A DNA stretch of 64,000 bases from Porphyromonadaceae bacterium UBA7176 (GCA_002491245.1 DKVO01000035.1:1-64000); one strand, 5' to 3'; counted from the first letter of the stretch, positions 1 through 9,416 are shown. A program made the numbers and translations. The notes: generated by a model not told the origin, from the sequence alone.

Positions 1-8
1 CCCTGGTC

Positions 9-464
9 ATGGACCGTACCCGGGTGCAGGCTCAGGCCGTCTCCGCCCACCGCCCCTCGCGCGACAGCCGTTGGCTCCACACCGCCTCAGGCATCACGCC
101 CGATCATCTGCGCGGCCTCACCTTCGAGTACGCCCTCCTGCTCAATGCCGGAAGCTACTTCAAGGCAGGCACACGCACGCCCAACCTTACGGCCAGGATG
201 AACTTCCTCGCCGTCCTCCGCGCGGTAATCCCTGTAGCCACCACAGGCGGCACAAATTTCATCATCATCCACATCCGTGGCCGTAACCCCGGCGTCCCGT
301 CGGACTACGACACCAACCCGACCTGCCCCGAGCCCACACCACCACCGCGGTGGACCTCGCCGGCCGTCCACTTCATCGACCCCGACGCCAGTCCCGAGGA
401 GATAGTGGAGTTTGTCATGTCGCACCAACATCCAACCCAAAGACGTCGAAGACGCAAGCGGTAG
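9..464 (+). CDS. Unrecognised protein, possibly 5'-truncated
   Basis: An open frame of 151 codons that stays open to the left edge of the window, so the true start may lie outside; ATG at 9 is only the first one visible. Third codon positions are overwhelmingly C or G (runs of GCC, CTC, ATC, ACC), which supports real coding on this strand but is richer in C than the neighbouring genes. The product is basic, has a hydrophobic stretch near residues 85-90 (TGGTNFIIIHIRG), a proline-rich segment near 105-118 and an Arg/Lys-rich C-terminus. I recognise no family. The 70 bases to the next gene show no clear terminator. The different codon style could mean strong expression or recent acquisition; a chance frame in GC-rich DNA is the alternative. 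Confidence 0.45.
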   Translation: MDRTRVQAQAVSAHRPSRDSRWLHTASGITPDHLRGLTFEYALLLNAGSYFKAGTRTPNLTARMNFLAVLRAVIPVATTGGTNFIIIHIRGRNPGVPSDYDTNPTCPEPTPPPRWTSPAVHFIDPDASPEEIVEFVMSHQHPTQRRRRRKR

Positions 465-534
465 TCGACTCCGCCGCCCAAAGCCAAAACGTCGTCAAAG
501 CGAACCTTGACTTATTGTAAGCGATTATTAAAAA

Positions 535-1383
535 TCACCGGTAGTCGGTTTCCAGAAAATCGTATTCTGTCTGACTCGGTGCGTCAGTGCCGAGGTCGAG
601 GCCTATCGATGCTTTGGCAATCGAATTATTGTTGTCGAGTGAGTTGCGACGGCTTTTAAGCAGGTCTATACGGTTCATCCTGTCGTATCCATCAGGGTTG
701 TATATCGGATACATCGCTGCTGTGGTGTTCTCTATGCCTTCTGCAGTGAAGTGGTGGTGGTCTTTCTCTTCATAGGCTTCGAGGATCAGACCGGGCAGCC
801 CTTGTAGCTTCCAAGGTCCGTCGTGGAGAGGTATCTCCGGTGCGAACCAGGCAGTCCACTGCCGGCCGTGGAAGTCGGTCGTGGCTTTGATACATTCGTA
901 GCCGAGTACTGTTTTTGTCGAGTCGCCGATTTGCCAACCGGGTTCTCCAAATGGCTCATCATAAACGCCTCTCTCAACCATACCGGCTTTGTCGTATACC
1001 GTCATCTCCGCTTTACCATAATCCTTGAATACGTACATGAACGTCTTGTAGACAATCGCATTCATCACGCTCTCGTCTTTCGACTCTGCATATTTCTTTA
1101 TGGCGGCGTTGAGCACCTGCTTGGCTTGCGCCCGTCCCGAAGGTGTCGACTCCAGTGAATCCTTGTATTCCGTGTCGGGACTGTAGAATTTGCTCCCTTC
1201 GCTGTTGGCGAGCAAAACCATGCTTATGTCTCTCTCGGTAAACTGCACATTTCCACGCAGGAATTTCTCATGATATCTGTATCCGACCTTGATTTCGGCC
1301 GTAGGAGTCTCTTTCTCTTTGGCATAGCCTGTCAGCACTATACTCGACATGGCTACAAAAACGATATGTTTTATAATGCTCAT
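535..1383 (-). CDS. GLPGLI family secreted protein
   Basis: A 282-residue protein carrying the family signature LQGLPGLILEAYE around residue 195, which names the GLPGLI family of Bacteroidota. The N-terminus (MSIIKHIVFVAMSSIVLTG) looks like a signal peptide, so it is probably periplasmic or envelope-associated. Its biochemical role is unknown. It begins 9 bases after the stop of the outer-membrane receptor gene and is surely co-transcribed with it; such pairs of a GLPGLI protein and an OMP beta-barrel receptor are common in this phylum and suggest a shared job at the outer membrane. No frameshift or truncation is seen. Confidence 0.85.
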   Translation of the reverse strand: MSIIKHIVFVAMSSIVLTGYAKEKETPTAEIKVGYRYHEKFLRGNVQFTERDISMVLLANSEGSKFYSPDTEYKDSLESTPSGRAQAKQVLNAAIKKYAESKDESVMNAIVYKTFMYVFKDYGKAEMTVYDKAGMVERGVYDEPFGEPGWQIGDSTKTVLGYECIKATTDFHGRQWTAWFAPEIPLHDGPWKLQGLPGLILEAYEEKDHHHFTAEGIENTTAAMYPIYNPDGYDRMNRIDLLKSRRNSLDNNNSIAKASIGLDLGTDAPSQTEYDFLETDYR

Positions 1384-1392
1384 GGGAGATAC

Positions 1393-3786
1393 TTAGAAAT
1401 CTTTACCGGTAAACTGTGCACCGCTCTCAGATACCGCGCCGTGGTGTTCTTTGGTATCGGAGTTGAAGCTGAAACTGAGCGACAGGGAAATGTTTGGGAA
1501 CTTCGGCCTTACATGGGTCACTGACTGTAGATTTTCTGACATACGGGTGCTGTTATATCGCGCAGTGTGGAAGATGTTGTGCATCGTCAGCGAGGCCCAC
1601 AAAGTGTTTTTGACCACCTGCTGGCGCACGGCGAAGTCGAAGTAGCAGTATGCTTTCTCCTTACCCTGCGACAATACCGTCGGGCCTACGAAGTTGGCGT
1701 CGAACTGCATCTTGGTTGTCGGTCCTACTGTGAAATTATTGATCAGCGATGCCGAGTAGCTCACGTTCGATCGGGACGTGCAGCCCTCGTATTTGCTCTT
1801 GAACTTATAGCCGAACACACTTCCGTTGAGGTTGGCCGACCACCATCCGGTCACTTTGAGCCTTGATGTCAGCTCAAGGCCGATGGTCAGGTCGTTGCCG
1901 GCATTGATGAGGGAGTCGAGCGTGACTCCCGGTTCGTAGGGCACTCGCACGCGCTCGGCCACATCACGTCGTTGACGGACAAATGCTGTCGCCGCCAGGG
2001 TGTTGCTGTTGCTGAATGTGTGGTTGTAACCTAATTCAGCCGAGTGCACATAGGCCGGACGGATGTCAGGGTTGCCGATGAGCTTGGTGTAGTAGTCTTC
2101 GTAGGTTATGTACGGCTCGAGTTGCCATATGCCAGGACGGACGGTGCGGTAGGAGTATGCCACCGAGAAGATGTTCGATTTATCGGCCAGGTAGCGCACA
2201 TGTGCCGACGGGAAGACGTTCCATCGCTTGATATAGCGGTCAGCACCGGCCACGGCGATGGTGAGTTGGTCGATTGTGTGGTCGCCTCGCAGGCCGGCAT
2301 CAAATTCGACATTGCTGGCTTTTTGGTTTACCATAGCGTAGAGCGAATGGATCTGACGACGGTAGAAAAATGGAGCGTAGAGATTGTCCTGCCACACAAA
2401 ATCGCTATGGCCACGGTCCCAGTATTTGATCGAATAGTCGCCATGCTCGCTGTACGACACGTACTGGTATCCGGCTTCGAGGCGCCCGTCAGGGCTGTAG
2501 TTGAGCTGATAGGAAGCCGTTCCATCAAAGTCCCAGTGGTGCTCGTCTTCGTAGCCACGGGTGCCTTCATAGCGGTTTCCATTGAGGTCGAAGAGATTAC
2601 TCTCAGTATATTCGAGGCAATCCCAGTCGTAGCGCAGACGCCCGTTTATATCGAAGCGGTCGCCACGGTCGTTGAGTATCCAACCGTAAGTCACAGTAGC
2701 CTGCGCCAGATGTTTCGTGTTGGAGATTTTGTCGTGTGCGTTGTAGATGTTGTCGTGGAGCAGGTCGCCGGCAAATTCGCGGTGCTCGCTGTACTCCATG
2801 TGTCCGCCGCGTTCGGTACGTGTCCGGCCGTGTTGGGCCTCGATGTTGAGGCGGTGTTTGCCTAAGTCCATTTCCCATCCTGCTATGGCGATATAGTTCG
2901 ACGGGGCTGTGTAGCGTGTTCCGTCAGAATGGGAGGTGGTCAGGTAATCGTCGACAAGTGTGGTTTTTGTCTGCCTGAAATCACTTTTGTCTTTAAGTCT
3001 GTTGGCGATGCCGCCGATGTACCATCGGTTATTTCCGTCGACATACGACAGAGTCAGGTCGGTGTTGTAGGCCATCATAGTGCTGCCGCTTGCCGAAGCT
3101 GTGGCTGAGAATCCGTGTTTGGTCTCGCGCCGGGTGGTGATGTTGATGATGCCGGTGTCGCCGTCGGTGCGGTAACGTGCCGACGGGGTGGTGATGATCT
3201 CGATATTCTCTATCGATGCCGCCGGTATCTGCTCAAGAGCCTGAGTGCCGTCGAGCATACTTTTTTGTCCGTTGACATAGACTAAAAAGCCGGTGCTGCC
3301 TCGGAATGAAATCTCGCCGTCTTGATCGACACGCACCGAGGGCATCGTTTTGAGTACGTCGGCGGCAGTTCCGCCCGAGGCGGTCAGCGCTGTCTGTGCG
3401 TTAATTTTCTGTCGGTCGAGTTTGTAGATTACCTTGCCGCGCTCGGCGGTCACTATAAGTTCGTTGAGTTTGGTGTCGGTCGGCGAGAGTCTTACAATAC
3501 CGAGGTCTTTGTCTCCGTCGATGATGATACTTGCGAAATAAGGCTCATAACCAAGCATCTGTACCGAAAATATATAATTGCCTTTGCTTTTGACGCTTAT
3601 TCCGATATTGCCGTCGCTGTCTGCCATGCCCGAAGCGATAGCTGTGCTGTCGGGTGTGAGTATCGCTGCTACCGCACCTGCTGCCGGTTCGTTGGTCTCG
3701 TCCACCACATTAGCCTTTATTTCATATGCTTGTATAGATTGGATAGAGAGTAAAAGAACCGCAAGATATATCAAGAGATGCTTCAT
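1393..3786 (-). CDS. Outer-membrane beta-barrel receptor with carboxypeptidase-like N-terminal domain
   Basis: A 797-residue outer-membrane protein. After a signal peptide (residues 1-20) comes a carboxypeptidase-regulatory-like beta-sandwich (about 22-105), a plug-like region with the motif VYVNGQKSMLDGTQALEQIP (about 170-190) followed by TTPSARYRTDGDTGIINITTR, and then a long beta-barrel ending in an aromatic-rich segment. This order matches the OMP beta-barrel family (PF14905-like) of TonB-receptor relatives. A substrate cannot be told from sequence, and I cannot point to a confident TonB box. The GLPGLI gene follows 9 bases downstream. A possible but imperfect -7 element (TAACTTTA on the minus strand, near 3840-3847) lies about 55 bases upstream of the start. 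Confidence 0.85.
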   Translation of the reverse strand: MKHLLIYLAVLLLSIQSIQAYEIKANVVDETNEPAAGAVAAILTPDSTAIASGMADSDGNIGISVKSKGNYIFSVQMLGYEPYFASIIIDGDKDLGIVRLSPTDTKLNELIVTAERGKVIYKLDRQKINAQTALTASGGTAADVLKTMPSVRVDQDGEISFRGSTGFLVYVNGQKSMLDGTQALEQIPAASIENIEIITTPSARYRTDGDTGIINITTRRETKHGFSATASASGSTMMAYNTDLTLSYVDGNNRWYIGGIANRLKDKSDFRQTKTTLVDDYLTTSHSDGTRYTAPSNYIAIAGWEMDLGKHRLNIEAQHGRTRTERGGHMEYSEHREFAGDLLHDNIYNAHDKISNTKHLAQATVTYGWILNDRGDRFDINGRLRYDWDCLEYTESNLFDLNGNRYEGTRGYEDEHHWDFDGTASYQLNYSPDGRLEAGYQYVSYSEHGDYSIKYWDRGHSDFVWQDNLYAPFFYRRQIHSLYAMVNQKASNVEFDAGLRGDHTIDQLTIAVAGADRYIKRWNVFPSAHVRYLADKSNIFSVAYSYRTVRPGIWQLEPYITYEDYYTKLIGNPDIRPAYVHSAELGYNHTFSNSNTLAATAFVRQRRDVAERVRVPYEPGVTLDSLINAGNDLTIGLELTSRLKVTGWWSANLNGSVFGYKFKSKYEGCTSRSNVSYSASLINNFTVGPTTKMQFDANFVGPTVLSQGKEKAYCYFDFAVRQQVVKNTLWASLTMHNIFHTARYNSTRMSENLQSVTHVRPKFPNISLSLSFSFNSDTKEHHGAVSESGAQFTGKDF

Positions 3787-3960
3787 GTCAGATGTGGATC
3801 GGTTTTATATAGGATAGTTTGTCAGTTTAAATGTTTTGTAAAGTTACAAAAGATATGCCAAGCATTGGATTTTCGTAAATATTATTAAGTTTTATTAACT
3901 CCCTATCTACTAATTCGATTGCTAATTAATATATTGGCTTCATTTGCAAAAAAAATTTCT

Positions 3961-3968
3961 TAACTTTG
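3961..3968 (+). promoter_or_regulatory. Probable -7 promoter element (TAACTTTG)
   Basis: TAACTTTG fits the Bacteroidota sigma-ABfr -7 consensus TAnnTTTG and lies 41 bases before the lipoprotein start at 4010. No well-placed -33 TTTG is seen: the nearest one, 3943-3946, is only 14 bases upstream. It would drive the lipoprotein-pepT-miaA unit. Confidence 0.6.
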
Positions 3969-4009
3969 CACGCTACCGCATGTTGCGGTGGTGTGTTTGA
4001 TTATAGCAT

Positions 4010-4807
4010 ATGAAAAAGTTACTGTTCAGTATGTCAGTTTTTGCTGCCGCGATGGTGCTGTTTGCATCGTGCTCCGGCGGCGCATCGAAGGCCGACCTTG
4101 AGGCCATACAGTCGCAGGCCGAACGTATTAATCTTGATCTTGGAACCCTTGCAGAAGAGAGTCCGATGTTCCTTGCCGATGCCTCGGCGTCGTATGAAGA
4201 AGGAGCGTTGAATGTAGAGATGGAGTTCTGCGACTCAATCGTGCATGTCGACGGACTTTCCGATGTGCTCATACGGTATGTCCTGGGCCAATATATGAAG
4301 AACCATGCAGGAGAGAACCTCGATATTACCCTCAATACCCTCGGAAAGCTCGACGGCGTGATGTCGCTCACGTTGAAAGATATCTATGGACAGACAAAAG
4401 TGCTTGTGCTTCCGTCTGCGACTCTCAAGAAACTCGTCACCTCCAAACAGATGGAACTTGGTTATCAGGACGCCAGAGTAAATGTGCTCGACATTATGGA
4501 TACCCGTTGCGAGGAATTTGCCAAGGCTGTCAATGCCGTATCGGCCGATTTCAAATTTGCCGCCGGCTTTGCCCAGTACACCTTGACATTCAAAAAAGCC
4601 AATGACTATGCCAACCAAAAGCCTGGCACTCTTGCCGGCCGCTACCTCAAGGTGCTCGAGCCTATGTTCGGCCGTTTTGGAGCTTGCAGGCCTATGGTTG
4701 AGGAGCTGTTGTCGTCACTACAGATAGAAGGCTACCGCTTCGTGTATACCGATGAGAAAGATACAAGAACAATCCATACATCTCTGCCTTGGAGGATGAT
4801 AAACTGA
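4010..4807 (+). CDS. Lipoprotein of unknown function
   Basis: A 265-residue protein with a textbook lipoprotein signal: MKK, a hydrophobic stretch and the lipobox LFAS-C at Cys21, followed by SGG. The mature part is mixed alpha/beta with no family I recognise. It lies 10 bases ahead of pepT and 1.25 kb ahead of miaA on the same strand, after a single promoter-like TAACTTTG, so the three probably form one operon. That context does not suggest a specific role. It is probably anchored in the periplasmic face of a membrane or at the surface. Confidence 0.75.
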   Translation: MKKLLFSMSVFAAAMVLFASCSGGASKADLEAIQSQAERINLDLGTLAEESPMFLADASASYEEGALNVEMEFCDSIVHVDGLSDVLIRYVLGQYMKNHAGENLDITLNTLGKLDGVMSLTLKDIYGQTKVLVLPSATLKKLVTSKQMELGYQDARVNVLDIMDTRCEEFAKAVNAVSADFKFAAGFAQYTLTFKKANDYANQKPGTLAGRYLKVLEPMFGRFGACRPMVEELLSSLQIEGYRFVYTDEKDTRTIHTSLPWRMIN

Positions 4808-4817
4808 TTTATTCGCT

Positions 4818-6047
4818 ATGAAAAAACTGGTAGAACGTTTTTTTGATTATGTCAAGTTCGACACACAGAGTGACGAATTGACAAATATGACCCCGTCGAC
4901 GCCCGGACAGATGGTTTTTGCCGAGCATCTGCGCGACGAGCTCGAAGCTCTCGGGCTTAAAGATATCTCTCTCGATGATAACGGGTATCTGATGGCCACC
5001 TTGCCGTCGAACTTGCCGGTCGGGGTGTCTGTGCCTACAGTAGGTTTTATCGCACATCTCGACACTTCGCCCGATATGTCGGGAAAGCATGTCTCGCCCC
5101 GTATTGTGAACCAGTACCCCGGCGGCGACATCGTGCTCAACGAGAAAGAAAACGTTGTCCTTTCTCCCGGTCAGTTTCCTGAGCTCAATGATTATATCGG
5201 ACAGGACCTTATCGTGACCGATGGCACCACGCTCCTCGGCGCCGATGACAAAGCCGGTATAGCAGAAATAATATCGGCCGTCGATTACTTGATACAACAT
5301 CCTGAAATCAAGCACGGAGATGTGAGGATAGCATTCAATCCGGATGAGGAAATCGGTCTTGGCGCGCATAAGTTCGATGTGGAGCGTTTCGGCGCCGACT
5401 GGGCTTACACTATGGATGGCGGCGAAGTTGGCGAACTGGAGTTCGAGAACTTCAATGCTGCGGTTGCAAAAGTAAGTTTTGTGGGCCGTAATGTTCATCC
5501 TGGCTATGCCAAGCACAAGATGGTCAACTCGATGCGTATAGCAAACCAGTTTGTGATTATGTTGCCTCGCTGGGAAACTCCCGAGCACACAGAAGACTAC
5601 GAGGGTTTCTATCATCTTGTGTCGATGGAGGGTACTGTAGAGAAAACCGTCCTGACATACATTATCCGCGATCATGACCGCGACCGTTTCGAGCGCCGCA
5701 AGAAAGAACTTGAGCATCTTGCACGCAAGATCAACCATGAGTTCCCCGACTGCTGCTCTATAGAAATCAAGGACCAGTACTATAACATGCGCGAGAAAAT
5801 CGAGCCTGTTATGCACATCGTCGATATTGCCGAAGAGGCCATGCGTCTTGCCGGAGTAGAGCCGAAAGTGCAGCCTATCCGTGGCGGAACAGACGGTGCC
5901 CAGCTTTCGTTCAAAGGTCTGCCGTGCCCCAATATATTTGCAGGCGGACTCAATTTCCACGGGCGTTACGAATTTGTGCCTGTACAGTCGATGGAAAAGG
6001 CCGAGAAGGTCATCATCGAGATTATCAAACTCGTAGGCAAGAAGTAA
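4818..6047 (+). CDS. pepT: Peptidase T (tripeptide aminopeptidase)
   Basis: A 409-residue cytoplasmic zinc aminopeptidase of family M20B that releases the N-terminal residue from tripeptides. Visible landmarks are the metal-binding IAHLDTSPD (His80, Asp82), the bridging GADDKAG (Asp143/144), the catalytic base and ligand NPDEEIG (Glu177/178), MDGGEVGELEFENFNAA, and the C-terminal RGGTDGAQLSFKG and NFHGRYEFVP. Length and motif order match E. coli PepT over the full length. It sits 10 bases after the lipoprotein gene and 9 bases before miaA, pointing to one transcription unit. The ATG at 4818 is the conserved start (MKKLVERFFDYVKFDTQSD). Confidence 0.95.
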   Translation: MKKLVERFFDYVKFDTQSDELTNMTPSTPGQMVFAEHLRDELEALGLKDISLDDNGYLMATLPSNLPVGVSVPTVGFIAHLDTSPDMSGKHVSPRIVNQYPGGDIVLNEKENVVLSPGQFPELNDYIGQDLIVTDGTTLLGADDKAGIAEIISAVDYLIQHPEIKHGDVRIAFNPDEEIGLGAHKFDVERFGADWAYTMDGGEVGELEFENFNAAVAKVSFVGRNVHPGYAKHKMVNSMRIANQFVIMLPRWETPEHTEDYEGFYHLVSMEGTVEKTVLTYIIRDHDRDRFERRKKELEHLARKINHEFPDCCSIEIKDQYYNMREKIEPVMHIVDIAEEAMRLAGVEPKVQPIRGGTDGAQLSFKGLPCPNIFAGGLNFHGRYEFVPVQSMEKAEKVIIEIIKLVGKK

Positions 6048-6056
6048 GCCTTTGTA

Positions 6057-6968
6057 ATGCGGCCTTTGCTGATAGTAATTACCGGCCCTACGGCATCGGG
6101 GAAGACAGCCCTTGCCGTAGGGCTTGCCAGATATTTATCGACAGAAGTAGTCTCGGCCGACTCCCGGCAGATTTACCATGATTTACCTATTGGCACGGCC
6201 GCCCCGACAGAGGACGAGATGGGAGGCGTGAGGCATCATCTGGTAGGTATTCTCGATCTTGATGAGTACTACAGCGCAGCGCGTTTTGAGGAAGACGCTC
6301 TCGCTACCTTGTCGGATATATGGAAGACCAACGATGTGGCGGTAGTGTGCGGAGGGTCGATGATGTATGTCGACGCCCTTGTGGACGGTATCGACGATAT
6401 GCCTACTGTGTCGGACGCCACTCGCCGCTATGTGCTCGACATGCTGGACAATAATGGTCTTGAAGCCGTTCTTGCCCAACTTAAAATATGTGACCCCGAC
6501 TATTACGAAATTGTCGACAGGGCCAATACCCGGAGGGTGGTTCATGCTCTTGAGATCTGCCTCCAGTCTGGTATGCCATATTCAACTTTCCGCAAGGGAG
6601 AGCCTAAGCAGCGGCCGTTCGATGTCGTTAAATTCGCTATTGACTGGCCGAGGGAGCAATTGTTCGGTCGTATCAACTCACGGGTTGATGATATGATTGC
6701 GTCAGGACTCGAAGGCGAGGCCCGACGAGCGTTTGCCAGAGGTGAGTTCAACTCGCTCAATACTGTCGGTTACAAAGAAATGAAGATGCTGATCGACGGA
6801 GAGGCCGACCTTGATTTCGTCAGGGCGAGGATTGCCAAAAACACACGTGTGTATGCCAAGAAACAACTTACATGGCTGCGGCGCAAGAATGATGTGACGT
6901 GGCTTGATCCTTCGGATGCGCTTGCCGAGGCTATTGCTGCGGTAGAGGCTATTCGCGAGGCAGAATGA
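6057..6968 (+). CDS. miaA: tRNA dimethylallyltransferase
   Basis: A 303-residue enzyme that transfers the dimethylallyl group to A37 of tRNAs reading codons that begin with U. The P-loop GPTASGKT lies at residues 10-17, followed by the conserved SADSRQIY and GTAAPTEDE, then GGSMMYVDAL and the NTVGYKEM region near the C-terminus. Length is normal for the family. It starts 9 bases after pepT. Its last 20 bases overlap the 3' end of the convergent dnaG gene, so the two stop codons lie inside each other's reading frames and no room remains for a terminator between them. Confidence 0.95.
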   Translation: MRPLLIVITGPTASGKTALAVGLARYLSTEVVSADSRQIYHDLPIGTAAPTEDEMGGVRHHLVGILDLDEYYSAARFEEDALATLSDIWKTNDVAVVCGGSMMYVDALVDGIDDMPTVSDATRRYVLDMLDNNGLEAVLAQLKICDPDYYEIVDRANTRRVVHALEICLQSGMPYSTFRKGEPKQRPFDVVKFAIDWPREQLFGRINSRVDDMIASGLEGEARRAFARGEFNSLNTVGYKEMKMLIDGEADLDFVRARIAKNTRVYAKKQLTWLRRKNDVTWLDPSDALAEAIAAVEAIREAE

Positions 6969-9159
6969 TGCGTTCGCCCAATATCTTACCCAACTGTTTC
7001 TGATATTCTTTCCAACCGGCGAGTTTCTCCATGATGTCGGCCGCCGAAGTCGCGTCGTCGGGAGCGAGCTTGAGGAGTTTGCCGGTCAGTTCCTTGATCA
7101 TCTCTGACACGATGGCGCTCCGCAATTCGTTGACAGCCCTCGGAACGAGAGTTGCAAGTTGCTCCTGTTCGCTTTCGAGATGTGTTCCCTTGGCATATAT
7201 CCGAGAGAGTGTGTATCGCTCGACAAGAAGGGACGAAGCGGTGTCGCGGACGTCGTTGTCGGCCGAGTTGACCAGTTTTGTCTGTCCATAAAGCATGTCG
7301 AACTCATCGATAGCCGCCTTGCGGTATGCCTCGATCTCGCGCTCGGCGAGCTTCTCTTGCTTCTCGATATCTTGAAGCGACGACCCACGGCTGCGTACTC
7401 CTTCGCGCATCTCTTCCATCTTTCTTGCGCACTCTGCTTCGATCAATGCCTCTTTTGCCCGTCGGTCTTCAGGCCAGCTTCCGTGACGAATGGTGTCGAA
7501 TGCCGACATAAGGGAAGCGAACGGCTGATGTGTAAATGTGTAATTGTCGGCAGAGAGTTCGTTGTGTATTATGTCGTAGACTGTTGCCGGTACTATCTCG
7601 CCCTCCGGAGTAGCCATGTCGAATACATAGAGCAGACCGTATCTCACCACATACCGCACCAGCATTTCTTCATATGGCTTGAGGGTATTGTTGTCGAGAC
7701 TCAGCAATGGTGCATCGTTGCTGTCGCTGCTGTTTCCGGTTCCGTCAGCAGTGGTGTCTGTGCCTGCTTCGGGTGTATCGGTCCCTTGGTTCAGGCTGCG
7801 TCGCGCTTCCTCGCGCCGAGCTTCTTTCTCCGCCTCCTCATAGCGCCGTGTGATGAATATGTTGAGTTGCCTCACAAGCACGTCCTCGGATATGCCGAGC
7901 ATACGCGAACATTGCGATATGTACTCCTGCCGCTTCACCGGTTCGTCGACCCATGCAACGCTCTTGAGTATTTCGTTGATAACCTTTGCTTTGGCTGTCG
8001 GATCGCCCGAAGGTACGCCAGCCATGAGTTTGTCGGTCATGAAGGCGATTATATCTGTTTCGTTTTCAGATATATATCGTTCGACTTCACTTGCCGGACG
8101 GCTTTGAGCGAATGAGTCGGGATCTTCTCCTGCCGGAAGCGCGAGCACCTTTACGTTCATCTTCTCGGCAAGGAGCAGGTTGATGCCTCGGAGGGACGCA
8201 TGTATGCCAGCGGCGTCGGCATCGTAGATGAGAGTCACATTTTCGGTGAATCGGTGGATGATACGTATCTGTTCCTCTGTCAGTGAAGTGCCCGAAGAGG
8301 CCACGACATTCTCGACACCGGCCTGGTGCATCGAAATGACATCGAAATATCCTTCGACCATTATGCACTTGTCGCGTCGTCCTATTGCCGCACGCGCCTG
8401 GTACAAGCCGTAGAGCTCGCTTTTCTTATGATATATGTCGGACTCTGGAGAGTTGACGTATTTGGCGATGTTTTTATCCGACCGCATGGTGCGTCCGCCG
8501 AAGCCGACCACGCGCCCCGACAGAGAATGAATGGGGAATATGATGCGTCCCCTGTAACGGTCGTAAAGGCTTCCGTCGCGATCGCTCCGGACTTCGAGAC
8601 CAGTCGCTACCATGTTATCGTCGGCAAATCCCGACCGTCGCGCCGCCTCAAGCAGATCAGATCCTTTGTCGATCGCATATCCGAGATGGAAGCGCTCTAT
8701 CATGGTATCGCTCATGCCACGGTGACGCAGATATGCTATAGCTACGTTCTGTCCTTCACTTGTTTCGCGAAGATTGTGCTTGAAGTGGTCGAGGGCGAAG
8801 GCATTCACAGCAAGGAGAGCTTCACGCCTGCTTTGCTGTAACCGTTCTTCGTCGTTGAGCTCGCGCTCTTTGATTTCGATATTGTATTTGCGAGCGAGAT
8901 ACCTCAGGGCTTCCTGGTAGGACATCTGCTCATGCTCCATGATGAAATTGACAGGCGATCCGCCTTTGCCGCAACTGAAGCATTTGCATATGTTGCGAGC
9001 TTTGTTGACCGAAAACGAGGGCGTCCGTTCATTGTGGAACGGACACAGTCCTTTATAGTTGGCACCGGAGCGGCGCAACTTCACAAAATCGCTCACGACC
9101 TCCACTATATCTGCGGTGTCGAGTATGCGTTGTACTGTTTCCTGATCAATTCTTCCCAT
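6949..9159 (-). CDS. dnaG: DNA primase
   Basis: A 736-residue primase that makes RNA primers at the replication fork. From the start MGRIDQETVQRILDTADIVEVV it has the CHC2 zinc ribbon (Cys39, His42, Cys60, Cys63), the basic RNA-polymerase-like domain, and a TOPRIM domain with MVEGYFDV and DADAAG. The frame stays open 48 codons further upstream to 9303, but that stretch is phenylalanine-rich and runs through the promoter region, so the conserved start at 9159 is chosen. A Gly/Asp/Thr-rich linker (about residues 455-480) separates the C-terminal helicase-binding part. A TAATTTTG element only 7 bases upstream of the ATG predicts an almost leaderless mRNA. Confidence 0.95.
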   Translation of the reverse strand: MGRIDQETVQRILDTADIVEVVSDFVKLRRSGANYKGLCPFHNERTPSFSVNKARNICKCFSCGKGGSPVNFIMEHEQMSYQEALRYLARKYNIEIKERELNDEERLQQSRREALLAVNAFALDHFKHNLRETSEGQNVAIAYLRHRGMSDTMIERFHLGYAIDKGSDLLEAARRSGFADDNMVATGLEVRSDRDGSLYDRYRGRIIFPIHSLSGRVVGFGGRTMRSDKNIAKYVNSPESDIYHKKSELYGLYQARAAIGRRDKCIMVEGYFDVISMHQAGVENVVASSGTSLTEEQIRIIHRFTENVTLIYDADAAGIHASLRGINLLLAEKMNVKVLALPAGEDPDSFAQSRPASEVERYISENETDIIAFMTDKLMAGVPSGDPTAKAKVINEILKSVAWVDEPVKRQEYISQCSRMLGISEDVLVRQLNIFITRRYEEAEKEARREEARRSLNQGTDTPEAGTDTTADGTGNSSDSNDAPLLSLDNNTLKPYEEMLVRYVVRYGLLYVFDMATPEGEIVPATVYDIIHNELSADNYTFTHQPFASLMSAFDTIRHGSWPEDRRAKEALIEAECARKMEEMREGVRSRGSSLQDIEKQEKLAEREIEAYRKAAIDEFDMLYGQTKLVNSADNDVRDTASSLLVERYTLSRIYAKGTHLESEQEQLATLVPRAVNELRSAIVSEMIKELTGKLLKLAPDDATSAADIMEKLAGWKEYQKQLGKILGERIILPRE

Positions 9160-9165
9160 GATATG

Positions 9166-9196
9166 CAAAATTACATTTTTTAGGTGAGATATAAAA
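9166..9196 (-). promoter_or_regulatory. Probable dnaG promoter
   Basis: On the minus strand TAATTTTG occupies 9173-9166, with a T-rich TTTT at 9196-9193 exactly 19 bases upstream in the -33 position. Transcription should begin near 9160, only a few bases before the dnaG ATG at 9159, giving a leaderless or nearly leaderless transcript. Confidence 0.6.
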
Positions 9197-9263
9197 CCGG
9201 AGGTAGAGTAAAACATGAATTTGATAAAAAAGAAGATGAAGAAGAATGTTTTTTGCAAAAAAA

Positions 9264-9295
9264 TTTGCACAGACCGATAAAAAGCCTTAACTTTG
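9264..9295 (+). promoter_or_regulatory. tRNA-His promoter
   Basis: TTTG at 9264-9267, a 20-base spacer, then TAACTTTG at 9288-9295. This is a perfect match to the Bacteroidota housekeeping promoter. The start point is predicted close to 9300, about 11 bases before the tRNA, and it is the reference against which I judged the other promoters in this window. Confidence 0.85.
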
Positions 9296-9310
9296 CACCG
9301 CAAAACAAAT

Positions 9311-9385
9311 GGTGCCCATAGTTCAGTTGGTTAGAACGTCGGATTGTGGTTCCGAAGGTCGTGGGTTCGAATCCCACTGGGCACC
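9311..9385 (+). tRNA. tRNA-His (anticodon GTG)
   Basis: A full cloverleaf can be folded. The acceptor stem is GTGCCCA with TGGGCAC, the D arm contains AGTTCAGTTGGTTAGA, the anticodon stem CGGA/TCCG closes the seven-base loop TTGTGGT with anticodon GTG, and the T arm is GTGGG-TTCGAAT-CCCAC. The extra G at -1 (9311) opposite C73 (9385) is the identity element specific to tRNA-His. The 3' CCA is not fully encoded, so it would be added afterwards. A strong promoter lies directly upstream. Confidence 0.96.
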
Positions 9386-9416
9386 CAAAGAAAAACATTC
9401 ATTTATTCCCCTATTG

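Noticed and set aside
4809..5960. 383-codon open frame on the minus strand
   Set aside because: Antisense to pepT, which is full length with all metal ligands.
9160..9303. N-terminal extension of DnaG
   Set aside because: The 48 extra codons are Phe-rich, contain the predicted promoter, and precede the conserved primase start.
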